64,000 nucleotides of DNA from Klebsiella quasivariicola (GCF_002269255.1 NZ_CP022823.1:4588001-4652000); one strand, 5' to 3'. Counted from the stretch's first letter, positions 53,087-62,133 are shown. Notes: generated from the letters alone by a model not told the origin. Program-made: numbers and translations.

Positions 53087-53334
53087 CTCAACGGGGTGCT
53101 AATAAACATACGCAATATCATTCAAGTTGCATCAAGGCAGCAAGCGGGTGAATCCCCTGGAGCATAGATAACTATGTGACTGGGATGAACGCGTGAAGCT
53201 AACGCAGATGCGGCTTGAAGGATGAAGCGTATGGGCTGAGAAAATACCCGTCGAACCTGATCCGGATAACGCCGGCGAAGGGATTTGAGGCTCACTCAAA
53301 ATCCTTTGCCACCCCTTTTTTCTGAGGTGCAAAG
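53087..53334 (+). promoter_or_regulatory. TPP riboswitch (THI element) of thiBPQ with enlarged P3
   Basis: The conserved thiamin-pyrophosphate aptamer is present in two parts: the 5' strand with CTCAACGGGGTGC (53087-53099) and the 3' strand with CTGAGA, ACCC, GAACCTGAT, GGATAA and GCGAAGGGA (53235-53283). P1 is CTCAA/TTGAG (53087-53091, 53285-53289). The P3 arm is occupied by a 127-bp ERIC element. Downstream, CTTTGCCACC (53304-53313) can pair with GGTGCAAAG (53326-53334), hiding the GAGGTG ribosome-binding site, while 53274-53289 can instead pair with 53295-53310 and free it. This fits translational repression by TPP. Confidence 0.9.
53107..53233. repeat. ERIC element, 127 bp, inside riboswitch P3
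   Basis: The element has the canonical ERIC length and is flanked by the inverse ends CATACGC/GCGTATG. On the minus strand it reads TTCAAGCCGCATCTGCGTTA, then GTTCATCCCAGTCAC, CCAGGGGATTCACCCGCTTG and TGCAACTTGAAT, all recognisable ERIC segments. It forms a long imperfect hairpin and lies between the two halves of the TPP aptamer. Confidence 0.9.
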
Positions 53335-54317
53335 TGTTGAAAAAATTACTCCCGCTGCTGGCGCTGGTCGCCCTGCCCGCTCTGGCTAAACCTGTCCTTA
53401 CTGTCTATACCTATGACTCCTTCTCTGCCGACTGGGGCCCCGGCCCGGCGGTGAAAAAAGCGTTTGAGGCAGACTGCGGCTGCGAGCTGAAGTTCGTCGC
53501 GCTGGAAGATGGCGTTTCGCTGCTCAATCGCCTGCGCATGGAAGGCAAGAACAGCAAGGCCGACGTCGTGCTGGGTCTGGATAACAACCTGCTGGCAGCC
53601 GCGGCGCAGAGTAAACTGTTTGCCAAAAGCGGCGTGCCGGCCAGCGCGGTCAGCGTGCCGGGCGGCTGGGAGAATGACACCTTTGTCCCCTACGATTACG
53701 GCTATTTCGCCTTCGTCTATGACAAAAACAAACTGGCTAACCCGCCAAAGAGCCTGAAAGAGCTGGTCGAGAGCCCGCAAAAATGGCGCGTGATTTATGA
53801 AGATCCGCGCACCAGTACCCCGGGTCTGGGGCTGCTGCTATGGATGCAAAAGGTGTATGGCGACAAGGCGCCGGACGCCTGGCAGAAGCTGGCGGCGAAA
53901 ACCGTCACCGTCACGAAAGGCTGGAGCGAAGCCTACGGTCTGTTCCTGAAAGGGGAAAGCGACCTGGTATTGAGCTACACCACCTCGCCGGCTTATCACC
54001 TCATCGAAGAGAAAAAAGATAATTATGCCGCGGCGGACTTTACCGAAGGCCACTATCTGCAGGTTGAAGTTGCCGCGCGTACCGCCGCCAGCAAGCAGCC
54101 GGAACTGGCGGAAAAATTCCTCAAATTTATGGTGTCTCCTGGCTTCCAGAACGCCATTCCCACCGGCAACTGGATGTATCCGGTCACCCAGGTGGCGCTG
54201 CCGGCCGGGTTTGATACCCTGGTGAAGCCGCAGACCACCCTGACGTTTACCCCGCAGCAGGTCGCCAGCGAACGTCAGACCTGGATTAATGCATGGCAAC
54301 GCGCCGTCAGCCGCTAA
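53334..54317 (+). CDS. thiB: Thiamin/TPP periplasmic binding protein
   Basis: ThiB captures thiamin, TMP and TPP for the ThiPQ transporter. The 327-residue protein starts at GTG 53334, has a signal peptide (KKLLPLLALVALPALA, cleavage after A18) and the mature VYTYDSF...GLDNN...WSEAYGLF segments of E. coli ThiB (TbpA). The start codon is part of the predicted riboswitch sequestering stem. Its end overlaps thiP by 25 bp. Confidence 0.96.
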   Translation: MLKKLLPLLALVALPALAKPVLTVYTYDSFSADWGPGPAVKKAFEADCGCELKFVALEDGVSLLNRLRMEGKNSKADVVLGLDNNLLAAAAQSKLFAKSGVPASAVSVPGGWENDTFVPYDYGYFAFVYDKNKLANPPKSLKELVESPQKWRVIYEDPRTSTPGLGLLLWMQKVYGDKAPDAWQKLAAKTVTVTKGWSEAYGLFLKGESDLVLSYTTSPAYHLIEEKKDNYAAADFTEGHYLQVEVAARTAASKQPELAEKFLKFMVSPGFQNAIPTGNWMYPVTQVALPAGFDTLVKPQTTLTFTPQQVASERQTWINAWQRAVSR

Positions 54318-55903
54318 ACTTCGGCGGTCTGCTGCCAGGCCTGTTCGCCGCGACGCTACTCTGCGCCGTCGCGCTGGCGGCGTTTCTGGCGCTGTGGTTT
54401 AGCGCCCCCGACGCGGGCTGGCGGACGGTCTTCAGCGATAGCTACCTGTGGCACGTGGTGCGCTTCTCCTTCTGGCAGGCGTCGCTGTCAGCGCTGCTCT
54501 CGGTGGGGCCGGCGATCTTTCTCGCCCGCGCCCTCTATCGGCGTCGCTTCTCTGGCCGCACGCTGCTGCTGCGCCTGTGCGCGATGACCCTGATCCTGCC
54601 GGTGCTGGTGGCGGTATTCGGCATCCTCAGCGTCTATGGCCGCCAGGGCTGGCTGGCCTCCCTTTTTCACACGCTCGGCTGGCAATGGGAGTTCTCGCCC
54701 TACGGTCTGCAGGGCATCCTGCTGGCGCACGTCTTTTTCAATATGCCGATGGCCACCCGCCTGCTGCTGCAGGTGCTGGAAAATATCCCCGGCGAACAAC
54801 GGCAAATTGCCGCCCAGCTTGGCATGCGCGGCTACGCTTTCTTTCGCCTCGTCGAATGGCCATGGATGCGCCGCCATATTCCCGCCATCGCCGCGCTGAT
54901 CTTTATGCTCTGCTTTGCCAGCTTCGCCACCGTACTCTCGCTGGGCGGCGGCCCGAAAGCCACCACGATCGAGCTGGCTATCTACCAGGCGCTGAGCTTT
55001 GACTACGATCCGGCGCGAGCGGCGATGCTGGCGCTGATCCAGATGCTCTGCTGCCTCGGGCTGGTGCTGCTCAGCCAGCGACTCAGTAAAGCCGTCGCCA
55101 TCGGCGTCAGCCATGTGCGCGGCTGGCGCGACCCTGACGATCGCCTGCACAGCCGCCTGGGCGATGGGTTGTTGATCGGCGCTGCCCTGCTACTGCTGCT
55201 CCCGCCGCTGCTGGCGGTCATTGTCGACGGGATCAACCGCAATATGCTGGACGTGCTGGCGCAGCCAGCGCTCTGGCAGGCATTAAGTACCTCTCTGCGC
55301 ATCGCCATCGCCGCCGGGCTGTTGAGCGTGATCCTGACGATGATGCTGTTGTGGAGCAGCCGGGAACTGCGCGCTCGCCAGCGGCCGTTGGCCGGGCAGG
55401 CGATGGAGCTGAGCGGCATGCTGATCCTTGCGATGCCGGGAATTGTGCTGGCCACCGGCTTCTTCCTGCTGCTCAATAACACTATCGGCCTGCCGGAGTC
55501 CGCCGACGGTATCGTCATCTTCACTAATGCCCTGATGGCGATCCCCTATGCGCTGAAAGTACTGGAAAACCCGATGCGCGACATTGCCGCCCGCTATAGC
55601 ATGCTGTGCCAGTCGCTGGGTATCGAAGGCTTCACCCGGCTGCGGGTGGTCGAGCTTCGCGCCCTCCGACGCCCGCTCGCCCAGGCGTTAGCCTTCGCCT
55701 GCGTGCTGTCGATTGGTGACTTCGGCGTGGTGGCGCTGTTCGGCAACGAGGCGTTCCGCACCCTGCCCTTCTATCTGTATCAGCAGATAGGCGCCTACCG
55801 CAGCCAGGACGGCGCTGTGACGGCCCTGCTCCTGCTGCTGCTCTGTTACTTGTTGTTTACGCTGATTGAAAAACTTCCGGGACGTGATGCTAAAACTCAA
55901 TGA
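54293..55903 (+). CDS. thiP: Thiamin ABC transporter permease ThiP
   Basis: ThiP is a 536-residue double-length permease with about 12 helices. It carries two EAA loops, QIAAQLGMRGYAFFRLVEWP (about residues 165-184) and the corresponding LCQSLGIEGFTRLRVVELR near 440, where ThiQ docks. The start MATRRQP matches E. coli and overlaps thiB. It overlaps thiQ by 17 bp. Confidence 0.96.
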   Translation: MATRRQPLNFGGLLPGLFAATLLCAVALAAFLALWFSAPDAGWRTVFSDSYLWHVVRFSFWQASLSALLSVGPAIFLARALYRRRFSGRTLLLRLCAMTLILPVLVAVFGILSVYGRQGWLASLFHTLGWQWEFSPYGLQGILLAHVFFNMPMATRLLLQVLENIPGEQRQIAAQLGMRGYAFFRLVEWPWMRRHIPAIAALIFMLCFASFATVLSLGGGPKATTIELAIYQALSFDYDPARAAMLALIQMLCCLGLVLLSQRLSKAVAIGVSHVRGWRDPDDRLHSRLGDGLLIGAALLLLLPPLLAVIVDGINRNMLDVLAQPALWQALSTSLRIAIAAGLLSVILTMMLLWSSRELRARQRPLAGQAMELSGMLILAMPGIVLATGFFLLLNNTIGLPESADGIVIFTNALMAIPYALKVLENPMRDIAARYSMLCQSLGIEGFTRLRVVELRALRRPLAQALAFACVLSIGDFGVVALFGNEAFRTLPFYLYQQIGAYRSQDGAVTALLLLLLCYLLFTLIEKLPGRDAKTQ

Positions 55904-56588
55904 TGTGACCTGGCTGTACCAGCATCTGCCGATGCGCTTTACCCTCGACGTCGCGCGCGGCGAGCGCATTGCGGTGCTCGGCCCCAGCGGTGCCGGAAAG
56001 AGCACGTTGCTGAATCTGATCGCCGGTTTTCTACCGCCCGCCAGCGGCAGCCTGCTGATTAACGGCGAGACGCATACCGCAACGCCGCCGGCGCAGCGTC
56101 CGGTCTCGATGCTGTTTCAGGAGAATAACCTGTTTAACCATCTGACTATTCGGCAGAATATCAGCCTTGGGATCCACCCGGGCCTCAAACTGAGCCGCGA
56201 GCAGCAGGCGCAGGTCACGGCGATAGCTGGACAGATGGGAATGGATGCGCTGCTGGAACGTCTGCCCGGCGAGCTCTCCGGCGGTCAGCGGCAGCGCGCG
56301 GCGCTGGCCCGCTGCCTGGTACGCCAGCAGCCGGTACTGCTGCTGGATGAACCCTTCTCGGCGCTCGATCCGGCACTGCGCCAGGAGATGCTGGCGCTGG
56401 TCGCCGATGTCTGCGAGCAGCAGCAGCTCACTCTGCTGATGGTCTCCCATAGTGTGGAGGACGCCGCGCGCATCGCGCCGCGCGCGATAGTGGTCGCTGA
56501 AGGGCGGATTGTCTGGGATGGCGCCACCGCCGAGCTGTTAAGCGGCCACAGCAGCGCCTCGCTTCTGATGGGGATCAGCGCGCAATAA
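55887..56588 (+). CDS. thiQ: Thiamin ABC transporter ATP-binding subunit ThiQ
   Basis: ThiQ hydrolyses ATP for thiamin uptake. The 233-residue protein (ATG 55887, MLKLNDVTWLY) contains Walker A GPSGAGKST, the Q-loop LFQENNLF, signature LSGGQRQR, Walker B LLLDEPFSALD and the switch His in VSHSVEDA. An earlier in-frame ATG at 55866 lies within thiP. Its 3' end overlaps the convergent yabI gene by 14 bp. Confidence 0.96.
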   Translation: MLKLNDVTWLYQHLPMRFTLDVARGERIAVLGPSGAGKSTLLNLIAGFLPPASGSLLINGETHTATPPAQRPVSMLFQENNLFNHLTIRQNISLGIHPGLKLSREQQAQVTAIAGQMGMDALLERLPGELSGGQRQRAALARCLVRQQPVLLLDEPFSALDPALRQEMLALVADVCEQQQLTLLMVSHSVEDAARIAPRAIVVAEGRIVWDGATAELLSGHSSASLLMGISAQ

Positions 56589-57342
56589 CCTTGTGCAGGA
56601 TCGCCAGATAAACCGGCATCAGCGGATGGCGGAAGACAAACGTTAACGCCGTCGCCGCCAGCACGACCATCAGCGGCGTCAGCCACAGCAGCCGTCCGCG
56701 CGGTAGCCAGCGGGTCAGGCGATCGCCTGAGGTTTTCGCGCTCCGCCACAGCCGCCAGCACAGCCATCCCGCCAGCCAGGCCAGCAGCGCCGCGCCCAAC
56801 AGCAGCCACTTAAAGCTGGCGCTGTTTTCATCAGCCGGAATATCAATCGCCGCCCCGGCAAGAATCCCGGGCAGGAAGTAGAGCGGTGGCCAGAGCAGGC
56901 AGCCGATAATATTCGGTAGCACAAACTTGGCCACCGGCAGATCGAGCATCCCGGCGACCATCGGCACCAGCGGTCGCGTCGGCCCGACAAAGCGGCCGAT
57001 CAGAATGGTGATCATACTGTGCTGATGCAGCGCATGCTCGGTCTTCTCCAGCAGCGCACGGTTTTTCTTCATAAACGACCAGCGGTGCAACGGCTTTTTA
57101 AAGCGCCAGCCGAGCCAGAATGAGATCCAGTCGCCAAGCAGGCAGCCCACGATCCCCGCCAGCCACGCCTGCCAGAAGTTAACCTCACCGCTGCCGATCA
57201 GCGCCCCCAGGCCGGCCATCATCACCGTTCCGGGTAAGATAAGCCCCACCAGCGCCAGCGACTCGAGAAAGGCCACCAGCATCACGGCTAACAGCGAGTA
57301 GACCGTGGATTGGGTGATAAAGTGTTCCAGCAATGCTTGCAT
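56575..57342 (-). CDS. yabI: DedA-family inner-membrane protein YabI
   Basis: DedA proteins are polytopic membrane proteins linked to undecaprenyl-phosphate or phospholipid translocation and membrane homeostasis. The 255-residue product has the DedA hallmarks LPGTVMMAGLGALIGSG, GDWISFWLGWRFKKPL and the Arg-containing GRFVGPTRPLVPMVAGM segment, plus a basic loop (residues about 200-220). It lies between thiQ and araC as in E. coli; the substrate of this paralogue is not known. Confidence 0.93.
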   Translation of the reverse strand: MQALLEHFITQSTVYSLLAVMLVAFLESLALVGLILPGTVMMAGLGALIGSGEVNFWQAWLAGIVGCLLGDWISFWLGWRFKKPLHRWSFMKKNRALLEKTEHALHQHSMITILIGRFVGPTRPLVPMVAGMLDLPVAKFVLPNIIGCLLWPPLYFLPGILAGAAIDIPADENSASFKWLLLGAALLAWLAGWLCWRLWRSAKTSGDRLTRWLPRGRLLWLTPLMVVLAATALTFVFRHPLMPVYLAILHKVIAR

Positions 57343-57470
57343 AATGTACCCGGTTAAAAAACGAAGCCCGGATTCTCCGAAGCCATCGCGCCGTCGTCAA
57401 GCCACCAATTGTCTTAATAGTTTACTGGCTGTGACATTTAAGCGGGTCATCATTTCACTTTCTTTACTTT

Positions 57471-58316
57471 TTATTCACATCCTGCGCGGAATTCGCTCGG
57501 GCTGGCGCCGGTGCATTTTTTGAATACGCGCGAAAAATAGAGCTGATCTTCAAAGCCGACGTTGCGTCCGACGGTGGCGATCGGCATCCGCGTGGTACTC
57601 AACAGCAGTTTGGCCTGGCTGATACGCTGGTCTTCCCGCCAGCCGAGCACGCTGATCCCCAGCTGCTGGCGGAACAGGTGCGACAGACGAGAAGGCGACA
57701 GGCAGACATGCTGGGCGACGCTGGCAATATCAAAATGGCTGTCCGCCAGATGGTCGCTGATGTACTGGCAGGCGTCGCGTACCCGGTTATCCAGCGGCGG
57801 ATGCAGCGATTCGTTGATCGCCTCCATGCGCCGCAGCAGCAGCTGCTCCAGCAGATTAATCGCCAGCAGCTCGGAATAGCGCCCCGCCCCCTGCCCGGCA
57901 TCGACGATCTGGCCGAACAGCTCGCCAAAGCGCGCCTGCCACTGTTCATCCGGGCGGAAAAAGCCGGTCTGGGCAAAAATCGTCGGCCAGTTAAGCCACT
58001 CGTGCCAGTAGGCGCGCGGCCGGAAGTAGACCCACTGGTGATACCACTCGCTGGCGTCCGGATGGCGGCCATAGTGGTGGATCTCCCCCGGCGGGAACAG
58101 CAGCATATCGCCTGGCCGGCAGACGAACTGCTCGCCGTGGTTATTGATAACACCCTCGCCGCGAATGGTCAGATTGAGGATATAGCCTTTCATGCCCAGC
58201 GGGCGGTCGATAAAGAAATCCAGGTATCCCTGCGCCTCGATCGGCGTAAGGCCGGTGACCAGATGGGCGTTAAAAGAGTAGCCTGGCAGCAGCGGATCGT
58301 TTTGCGTTTCGGCCAT
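57471..58316 (-). CDS. araC: Arabinose-responsive regulator AraC
   Basis: AraC represses araBAD by looping without arabinose and activates it with arabinose. The 281-residue protein (ATG 58316, MAETQNDPLLPGYSFN) has the N-terminal arm and cupin domain (CRPGDMLLFPPGEIHHYGRH) and a C-terminal double helix-turn-helix (FDIASVAQHVCLSPSRLSHLFRQ; MPIATVGRNVGF). It ends at EFRAGCE, about ten residues shorter than E. coli AraC. The frame is open 12 codons upstream, across the araO2-like site, and that part is excluded. Confidence 0.97.
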   Translation of the reverse strand: MAETQNDPLLPGYSFNAHLVTGLTPIEAQGYLDFFIDRPLGMKGYILNLTIRGEGVINNHGEQFVCRPGDMLLFPPGEIHHYGRHPDASEWYHQWVYFRPRAYWHEWLNWPTIFAQTGFFRPDEQWQARFGELFGQIVDAGQGAGRYSELLAINLLEQLLLRRMEAINESLHPPLDNRVRDACQYISDHLADSHFDIASVAQHVCLSPSRLSHLFRQQLGISVLGWREDQRISQAKLLLSTTRMPIATVGRNVGFEDQLYFSRVFKKCTGASPSEFRAGCE

Positions 58317-58653
58317 ACGCGTCGTTCTCCCCGAAGGTATTATTGACACCAATTGTCCATATTCATGATTTTATCGCTATCCGCCCTGTCACGACTGCGA
58401 CGGCGGTGGGAATTTCGCTAAAAACCCGCACAGTAAGCGAAAAAAGCGCCAGCCGCGTGCATTCCACCCTGACATGCCGGGTAACAAAAGTGTCTATAAA
58501 TACGGCAGGAAAGTCCACATCGAATATTTGCACGGCGTCACACTTTGCGAGGTGACAGCAAAATAATCCATAAGATTAGCGAATACGGCCTGACGGATTT
58601 TGCCGGGGGTATCTACTGTTGCTGCATGAATGATTTTTGCATGGAGTAACAAG
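58317..58653. promoter_or_regulatory. araC-araBAD regulatory region
   Basis: This 337-bp region carries the classical ara control sites. An araO2-like half-site (GACACCAATTGTCCATA, 58345-58361) overlaps the araC leader. An O1-like segment (AAAAGTGTCTATAAATACGG, 58486-58505) and a CRP-like site (TTTGCACGGCGTCACACTT, about 58527-58545) lie centrally. araI1 (58556-58572, ending ATCCATA) and araI2 (58577-58593, TAGCGAATACGGCCTGA) follow with the 4-bp spacing known from E. coli, then a -10 TACTGT at 58614-58619. Site names are transferred from E. coli by sequence similarity. Confidence 0.85.
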
Positions 58654-60363
58654 ATGGCAATTGCGATTGGCCTCGACTTTGGTAGTGACTCAGTCCGCGC
58701 CCTGGCGGTGGAATGTGCGTCCGGCGCAGAGCTGGCGGCAAGCGTGGAGTGGTATCCGCGCTGGCGGGAGGGACAGTATTGCGATGGCGCTAACAACCGG
58801 TTCCGCCACCACCCGCGAGATTACATCGAATCCATGGAAGCGGCGCTGAAAAGCGTACTGGCCTCCCTGAGCGCCGAACAGCGCGCTGACGTCGTGGGCA
58901 TTGGCGTCGACAGCACCGGCTCTACCCCGGCTCCCGTCGATGCCGAGGGCAACGTGCTGGCGCTGCGCGAAGAATTCGCTGACAACCCTAACGCCATGTT
59001 TGTCCTGTGGAAAGATCACACCGCGGTCGAGGAAGCCGAGGCGATCACCCGCCTGTGTCACCAGCCGGGCAAAGAGGATTATTCCCGCTATATCGGCGGG
59101 ATCTACTCCAGCGAATGGTTCTGGGCCAAAATTCTCCACGTCACCCGCGAAGATAGCGCCGTCGCCGAGGCAGCCGCCTCGTGGGTGGAGCTTTGCGACT
59201 GGGTGCCCGCCCTGCTCTCTGGCACCACCCGTCCGCAGGATCTGCGCCGCGGCCGCTGCAGCGCCGGACATAAATCGCTGTGGCACGAAAGCTGGGGCGG
59301 TCTGCCGCCGGCCAGCTTCTTCGATGAGCTTGATCCCATCATTAACCAGCATCTGGCCTGGCCGCTGTTCACCGATACCTGGACGGCCGATGTGCCGGTC
59401 GGCACGCTGAGCGCAGAGTGGGCCCAGCGTCTGGGTCTGTCGCAGACTGTGACCATCTCCGGCGGCGCCTTCGACTGTCATATGGGCGCCGTTGGCGCCG
59501 GGGCACAGCCTAACGCGCTGGTGAAAGTCATCGGCACCTCCACCTGCGACATCCTGATTGCCGATAAAGAGAGCGTCGGCGACCGCACGGTGAAAGGCAT
59601 TTGCGGCCAGGTCGACGGCAGCGTGGTCCCACACTTTATCGGCATGGAGGCAGGCCAGTCCGCCTTCGGCGATATTTACGCCTGGTTTGGCCGCATCCTC
59701 GGCTGGCCGCTGGCGCAGCTCGCCCGGCAGCATCCCGAACTCAGCGAGCAGATCAAAGTCAGCCAGCAGCAGCTTCTGCCGGCCCTCACCGAAGCCTGGG
59801 CCAATAATCCGTCGCTGGAACATCTGCCGGTGGTACTCGACTGGTTCAACGGCCGCCGCACGCCGAATGCCAATCAGCGTCTGAAAGGGGTGATCACCGA
59901 CCTTAACCTGGCCACCGATGCCCCCGCGCTGTTCGGCGGGCTGATCGCCGCCACCGCCTTCGGCGCCCGCGCCATTATGGAGTGCTTCACCGAGCAGGGG
60001 ATCCCGGTTAACAACGTGATGGCCCTCGGCGGTATCGCGCGGAAAAACCAGGTCATCATGCAGGCCTGCTGCGACGTGCTGAACCGTCCGCTGCAAATTG
60101 TCGCCTCCGATCAGTGCTGCGCGTTGGGCGCCGCCATCTTCGCCGCCGTCGCCGCTGGCGTCTATCCGGATATCCCTGCCGCGCAACGCAACATGGCAAG
60201 CCAGGTGGAAACCACCCTGCAGCCGCGCGCGCAGCAGGCGCAACGTTTCGAACAACTGTATCAGCGCTACCAGCAGTGGTCGGTCAGCGCGGAACAACAC
60301 TATCTCCCTTCGGCTGCAAAGGCGGAAAAAGCCCCGCAATCTCAGGCAGCGCTCACCCATTAA
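58654..60363 (+). CDS. araB: L-ribulokinase
   Basis: AraB phosphorylates L-ribulose. The 569-residue FGGY-family protein has the N-terminal phosphate loop IGLDFGSDSVRALAVE, GVDSTGSTPAPVD, the C-domain GGAFDCHMGAVGAG and GGIARKNQVIMQ. ATG 58654 follows GGAGTAAC; the frame is open eight codons upstream but that part is not conserved. The C-terminus is slightly longer and differs from E. coli. araA follows after 10 bp. Confidence 0.97.
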   Translation: MAIAIGLDFGSDSVRALAVECASGAELAASVEWYPRWREGQYCDGANNRFRHHPRDYIESMEAALKSVLASLSAEQRADVVGIGVDSTGSTPAPVDAEGNVLALREEFADNPNAMFVLWKDHTAVEEAEAITRLCHQPGKEDYSRYIGGIYSSEWFWAKILHVTREDSAVAEAAASWVELCDWVPALLSGTTRPQDLRRGRCSAGHKSLWHESWGGLPPASFFDELDPIINQHLAWPLFTDTWTADVPVGTLSAEWAQRLGLSQTVTISGGAFDCHMGAVGAGAQPNALVKVIGTSTCDILIADKESVGDRTVKGICGQVDGSVVPHFIGMEAGQSAFGDIYAWFGRILGWPLAQLARQHPELSEQIKVSQQQLLPALTEAWANNPSLEHLPVVLDWFNGRRTPNANQRLKGVITDLNLATDAPALFGGLIAATAFGARAIMECFTEQGIPVNNVMALGGIARKNQVIMQACCDVLNRPLQIVASDQCCALGAAIFAAVAAGVYPDIPAAQRNMASQVETTLQPRAQQAQRFEQLYQRYQQWSVSAEQHYLPSAAKAEKAPQSQAALTH

Positions 60364-60373
60364 GGATACGAAA

Positions 60374-61876
60374 ATGACGATTTTTGATAACTATGAAGTA
60401 TGGTTCGTTATTGGCAGCCAACATCTGTACGGCCCGGAAGCCCTGCGCCAGGTGACGAAGCATGCCGAACATGTGGTGAACAGCCTGAATGCGGAAGCCA
60501 AACTACCGTGCAAACTGGTTCTCAAACCGCTGGGCACCACGCCGGACGAAATCACCCATATCTGCCGCGACGCCAACTACGATGACAAATGCGCCGGGTT
60601 AGTGGTCTGGCTGCATACCTTCTCGCCGGCAAAAATGTGGATCAACGGCCTGACTATCCTCAATAAGCCGCTGCTGCAGTTCCATACCCAGTACAACGCC
60701 GCACTGCCGTGGGACAGCATCGATATGGACTTTATGAACCTGAACCAGACCGCGCACGGCGGCCGCGAGTTCGGCTTCATCGGCGCCCGTATGCGCCAGC
60801 AGCACAGCGTGGTGACCGGTCACTGGCAGGATAAAGAAGCCCACCAACGTATCGGCGGCTGGATGCGCCAGGCGGTCTCCAAACAGGATACCCGTCAGCT
60901 GAAAGTGTGCCGTTTCGGCGATAACATGCGCGAAGTGGCGGTGACCGACGGCGATAAAGTCGCCGCGCAGATCAAATTTGGCTTCTCGGTGAACACCTGG
61001 GCGGTCGGCGATCTGGTGCAGGTGGTCAACAGCATCAGCGACGGCGATATCAGCGCCCTGGTCGATGAATATGAGAGCAGCTACCGTCTGACCCCGGCGG
61101 CGCAGGTTCACGGCGACAAGCGCCAGAACGTGCTGGACGCCGCGCGCATTGAGCTGGGGATGAAACGCTTCCTTGAACAAGGTGGTTTCCACGCCTTTAC
61201 CACCACCTTTGAAGATCTCCACGGCCTGAAACAGCTTCCGGGTCTCGCCGTGCAGCGCCTGATGCAGCAGGGCTACGGCTTTGCCGGCGAAGGCGACTGG
61301 AAAACCGCCGCTCTGCTTCGCATCATGAAGGTGATGTCAACTGGTCTGCAGGGCGGCACCTCCTTTATGGAGGATTACACCTACCACTTCGACAACGGCA
61401 ACGATCTGGTGCTCGGCTCCCACATGCTGGAAGTGTGCCCGACGATCGCCACCGCCGAGAAACCGATCCTCGACGTCCAGCCGTTGGGCATTGGCGGTAA
61501 AGCGGATCCGGCGCGCCTGATCTTCAATACCCAGACCGGCCCGGCGATTGTCGCCAGCCTGATTGACCTGGGGGATCGCTTCCGTCTGCTGGTCAACACC
61601 ATCGAAACCGTCCCGACGCCGCACGATCTGCCGAAGCTGCCAGTGGCCAACGCCCTGTGGAAAGCGCAACCGGATCTGCGTACCGCTTCGGAAGCCTGGA
61701 TCATCGCCGGTGGCGCGCACCATACCGTCTTCAGCCATGCGCTGAACCTCGACGATATGCGCCAGTTTGCCGAACTGCACAATATCGAGCTGACCGTTAT
61801 CGACAACGACACCCGCCTGCCGTCGTTCAAAGACGCGCTGCGCTGGAATGAAGTCTATTACGGTTCAAAACGCTAA
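60374..61876 (+). CDS. araA: L-arabinose isomerase
   Basis: AraA isomerises L-arabinose to L-ribulose. The 500-residue protein has the manganese/catalytic residues E306, E333, H350 and H450 at the E. coli numbering. AAGGAT lies 7 bp before the ATG. It is separated from araD by 257 bp filled with a tandem repeat, much more than the spacing between araB and araA. Confidence 0.97.
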   Translation: MTIFDNYEVWFVIGSQHLYGPEALRQVTKHAEHVVNSLNAEAKLPCKLVLKPLGTTPDEITHICRDANYDDKCAGLVVWLHTFSPAKMWINGLTILNKPLLQFHTQYNAALPWDSIDMDFMNLNQTAHGGREFGFIGARMRQQHSVVTGHWQDKEAHQRIGGWMRQAVSKQDTRQLKVCRFGDNMREVAVTDGDKVAAQIKFGFSVNTWAVGDLVQVVNSISDGDISALVDEYESSYRLTPAAQVHGDKRQNVLDAARIELGMKRFLEQGGFHAFTTTFEDLHGLKQLPGLAVQRLMQQGYGFAGEGDWKTAALLRIMKVMSTGLQGGTSFMEDYTYHFDNGNDLVLGSHMLEVCPTIATAEKPILDVQPLGIGGKADPARLIFNTQTGPAIVASLIDLGDRFRLLVNTIETVPTPHDLPKLPVANALWKAQPDLRTASEAWIIAGGAHHTVFSHALNLDDMRQFAELHNIELTVIDNDTRLPSFKDALRWNEVYYGSKR

Positions 61877-61879
61877 GAG

Positions 61880-62102
61880 GCCGCCCCTCACCCTAACCCT
61901 CTCCCCAGAGGGGAGAGGGAACCGACCGGCGCGGTGTCAACTTTCTCCCTCTCCCTTTGGGAGAGGGTCGGGATGAGGGGAACCGACCCGGCGCGGTGTC
62001 ATCTTTCCCCTCCCCCTTTGGAAGAGGGTCGGGATGAGGGGAACCGACCGGCGCGGTGTCAACTTTCTCCCTCTCCCTTTGGGAGAGGGTCGGGGTGAGG
62101 GA
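61880..62102. repeat. Three-copy 61-bp tandem repeat between araA and araD
   Basis: Three adjacent units of 61 bp begin at 61920, 61981 and 62042, each with AACCGAC(C)CGGCGCGGTGTC followed by a C/T-rich arm and a G/A-rich arm (CCCTCTCCC TTT GGGAGAGGG) that form a hairpin. A fourth related hairpin (CCTCTCCCC AG GGGGAGAGG) lies at 61898-61919. Units 1 and 3 are nearly identical and unit 2 has several changes. The hairpins lie in the araBAD message between araA and araD. Confidence 0.85.
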
Positions 62103-62133
62103 TACCCGACTCGCCTGCTATTCGGAGCACACT

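Noticed and set aside
58690..60360. 556-codon open frame antisense to araB
   Set aside because: It is the GC-rich shadow of araB, rich in Arg/Gly/Ala, with no recognisable domain and no ribosome-binding site in a plausible place.
61920..62102. Possible CRISPR array between araA and araD
   Set aside because: Adjacent 61-bp units have no unique spacers; the units are continuous tandem repeats with internal hairpins.
62056..62133. 26-codon extension of AraD
   Set aside because: This is the 61-bp tandem repeat read in frame; family alignment starts at 62134.
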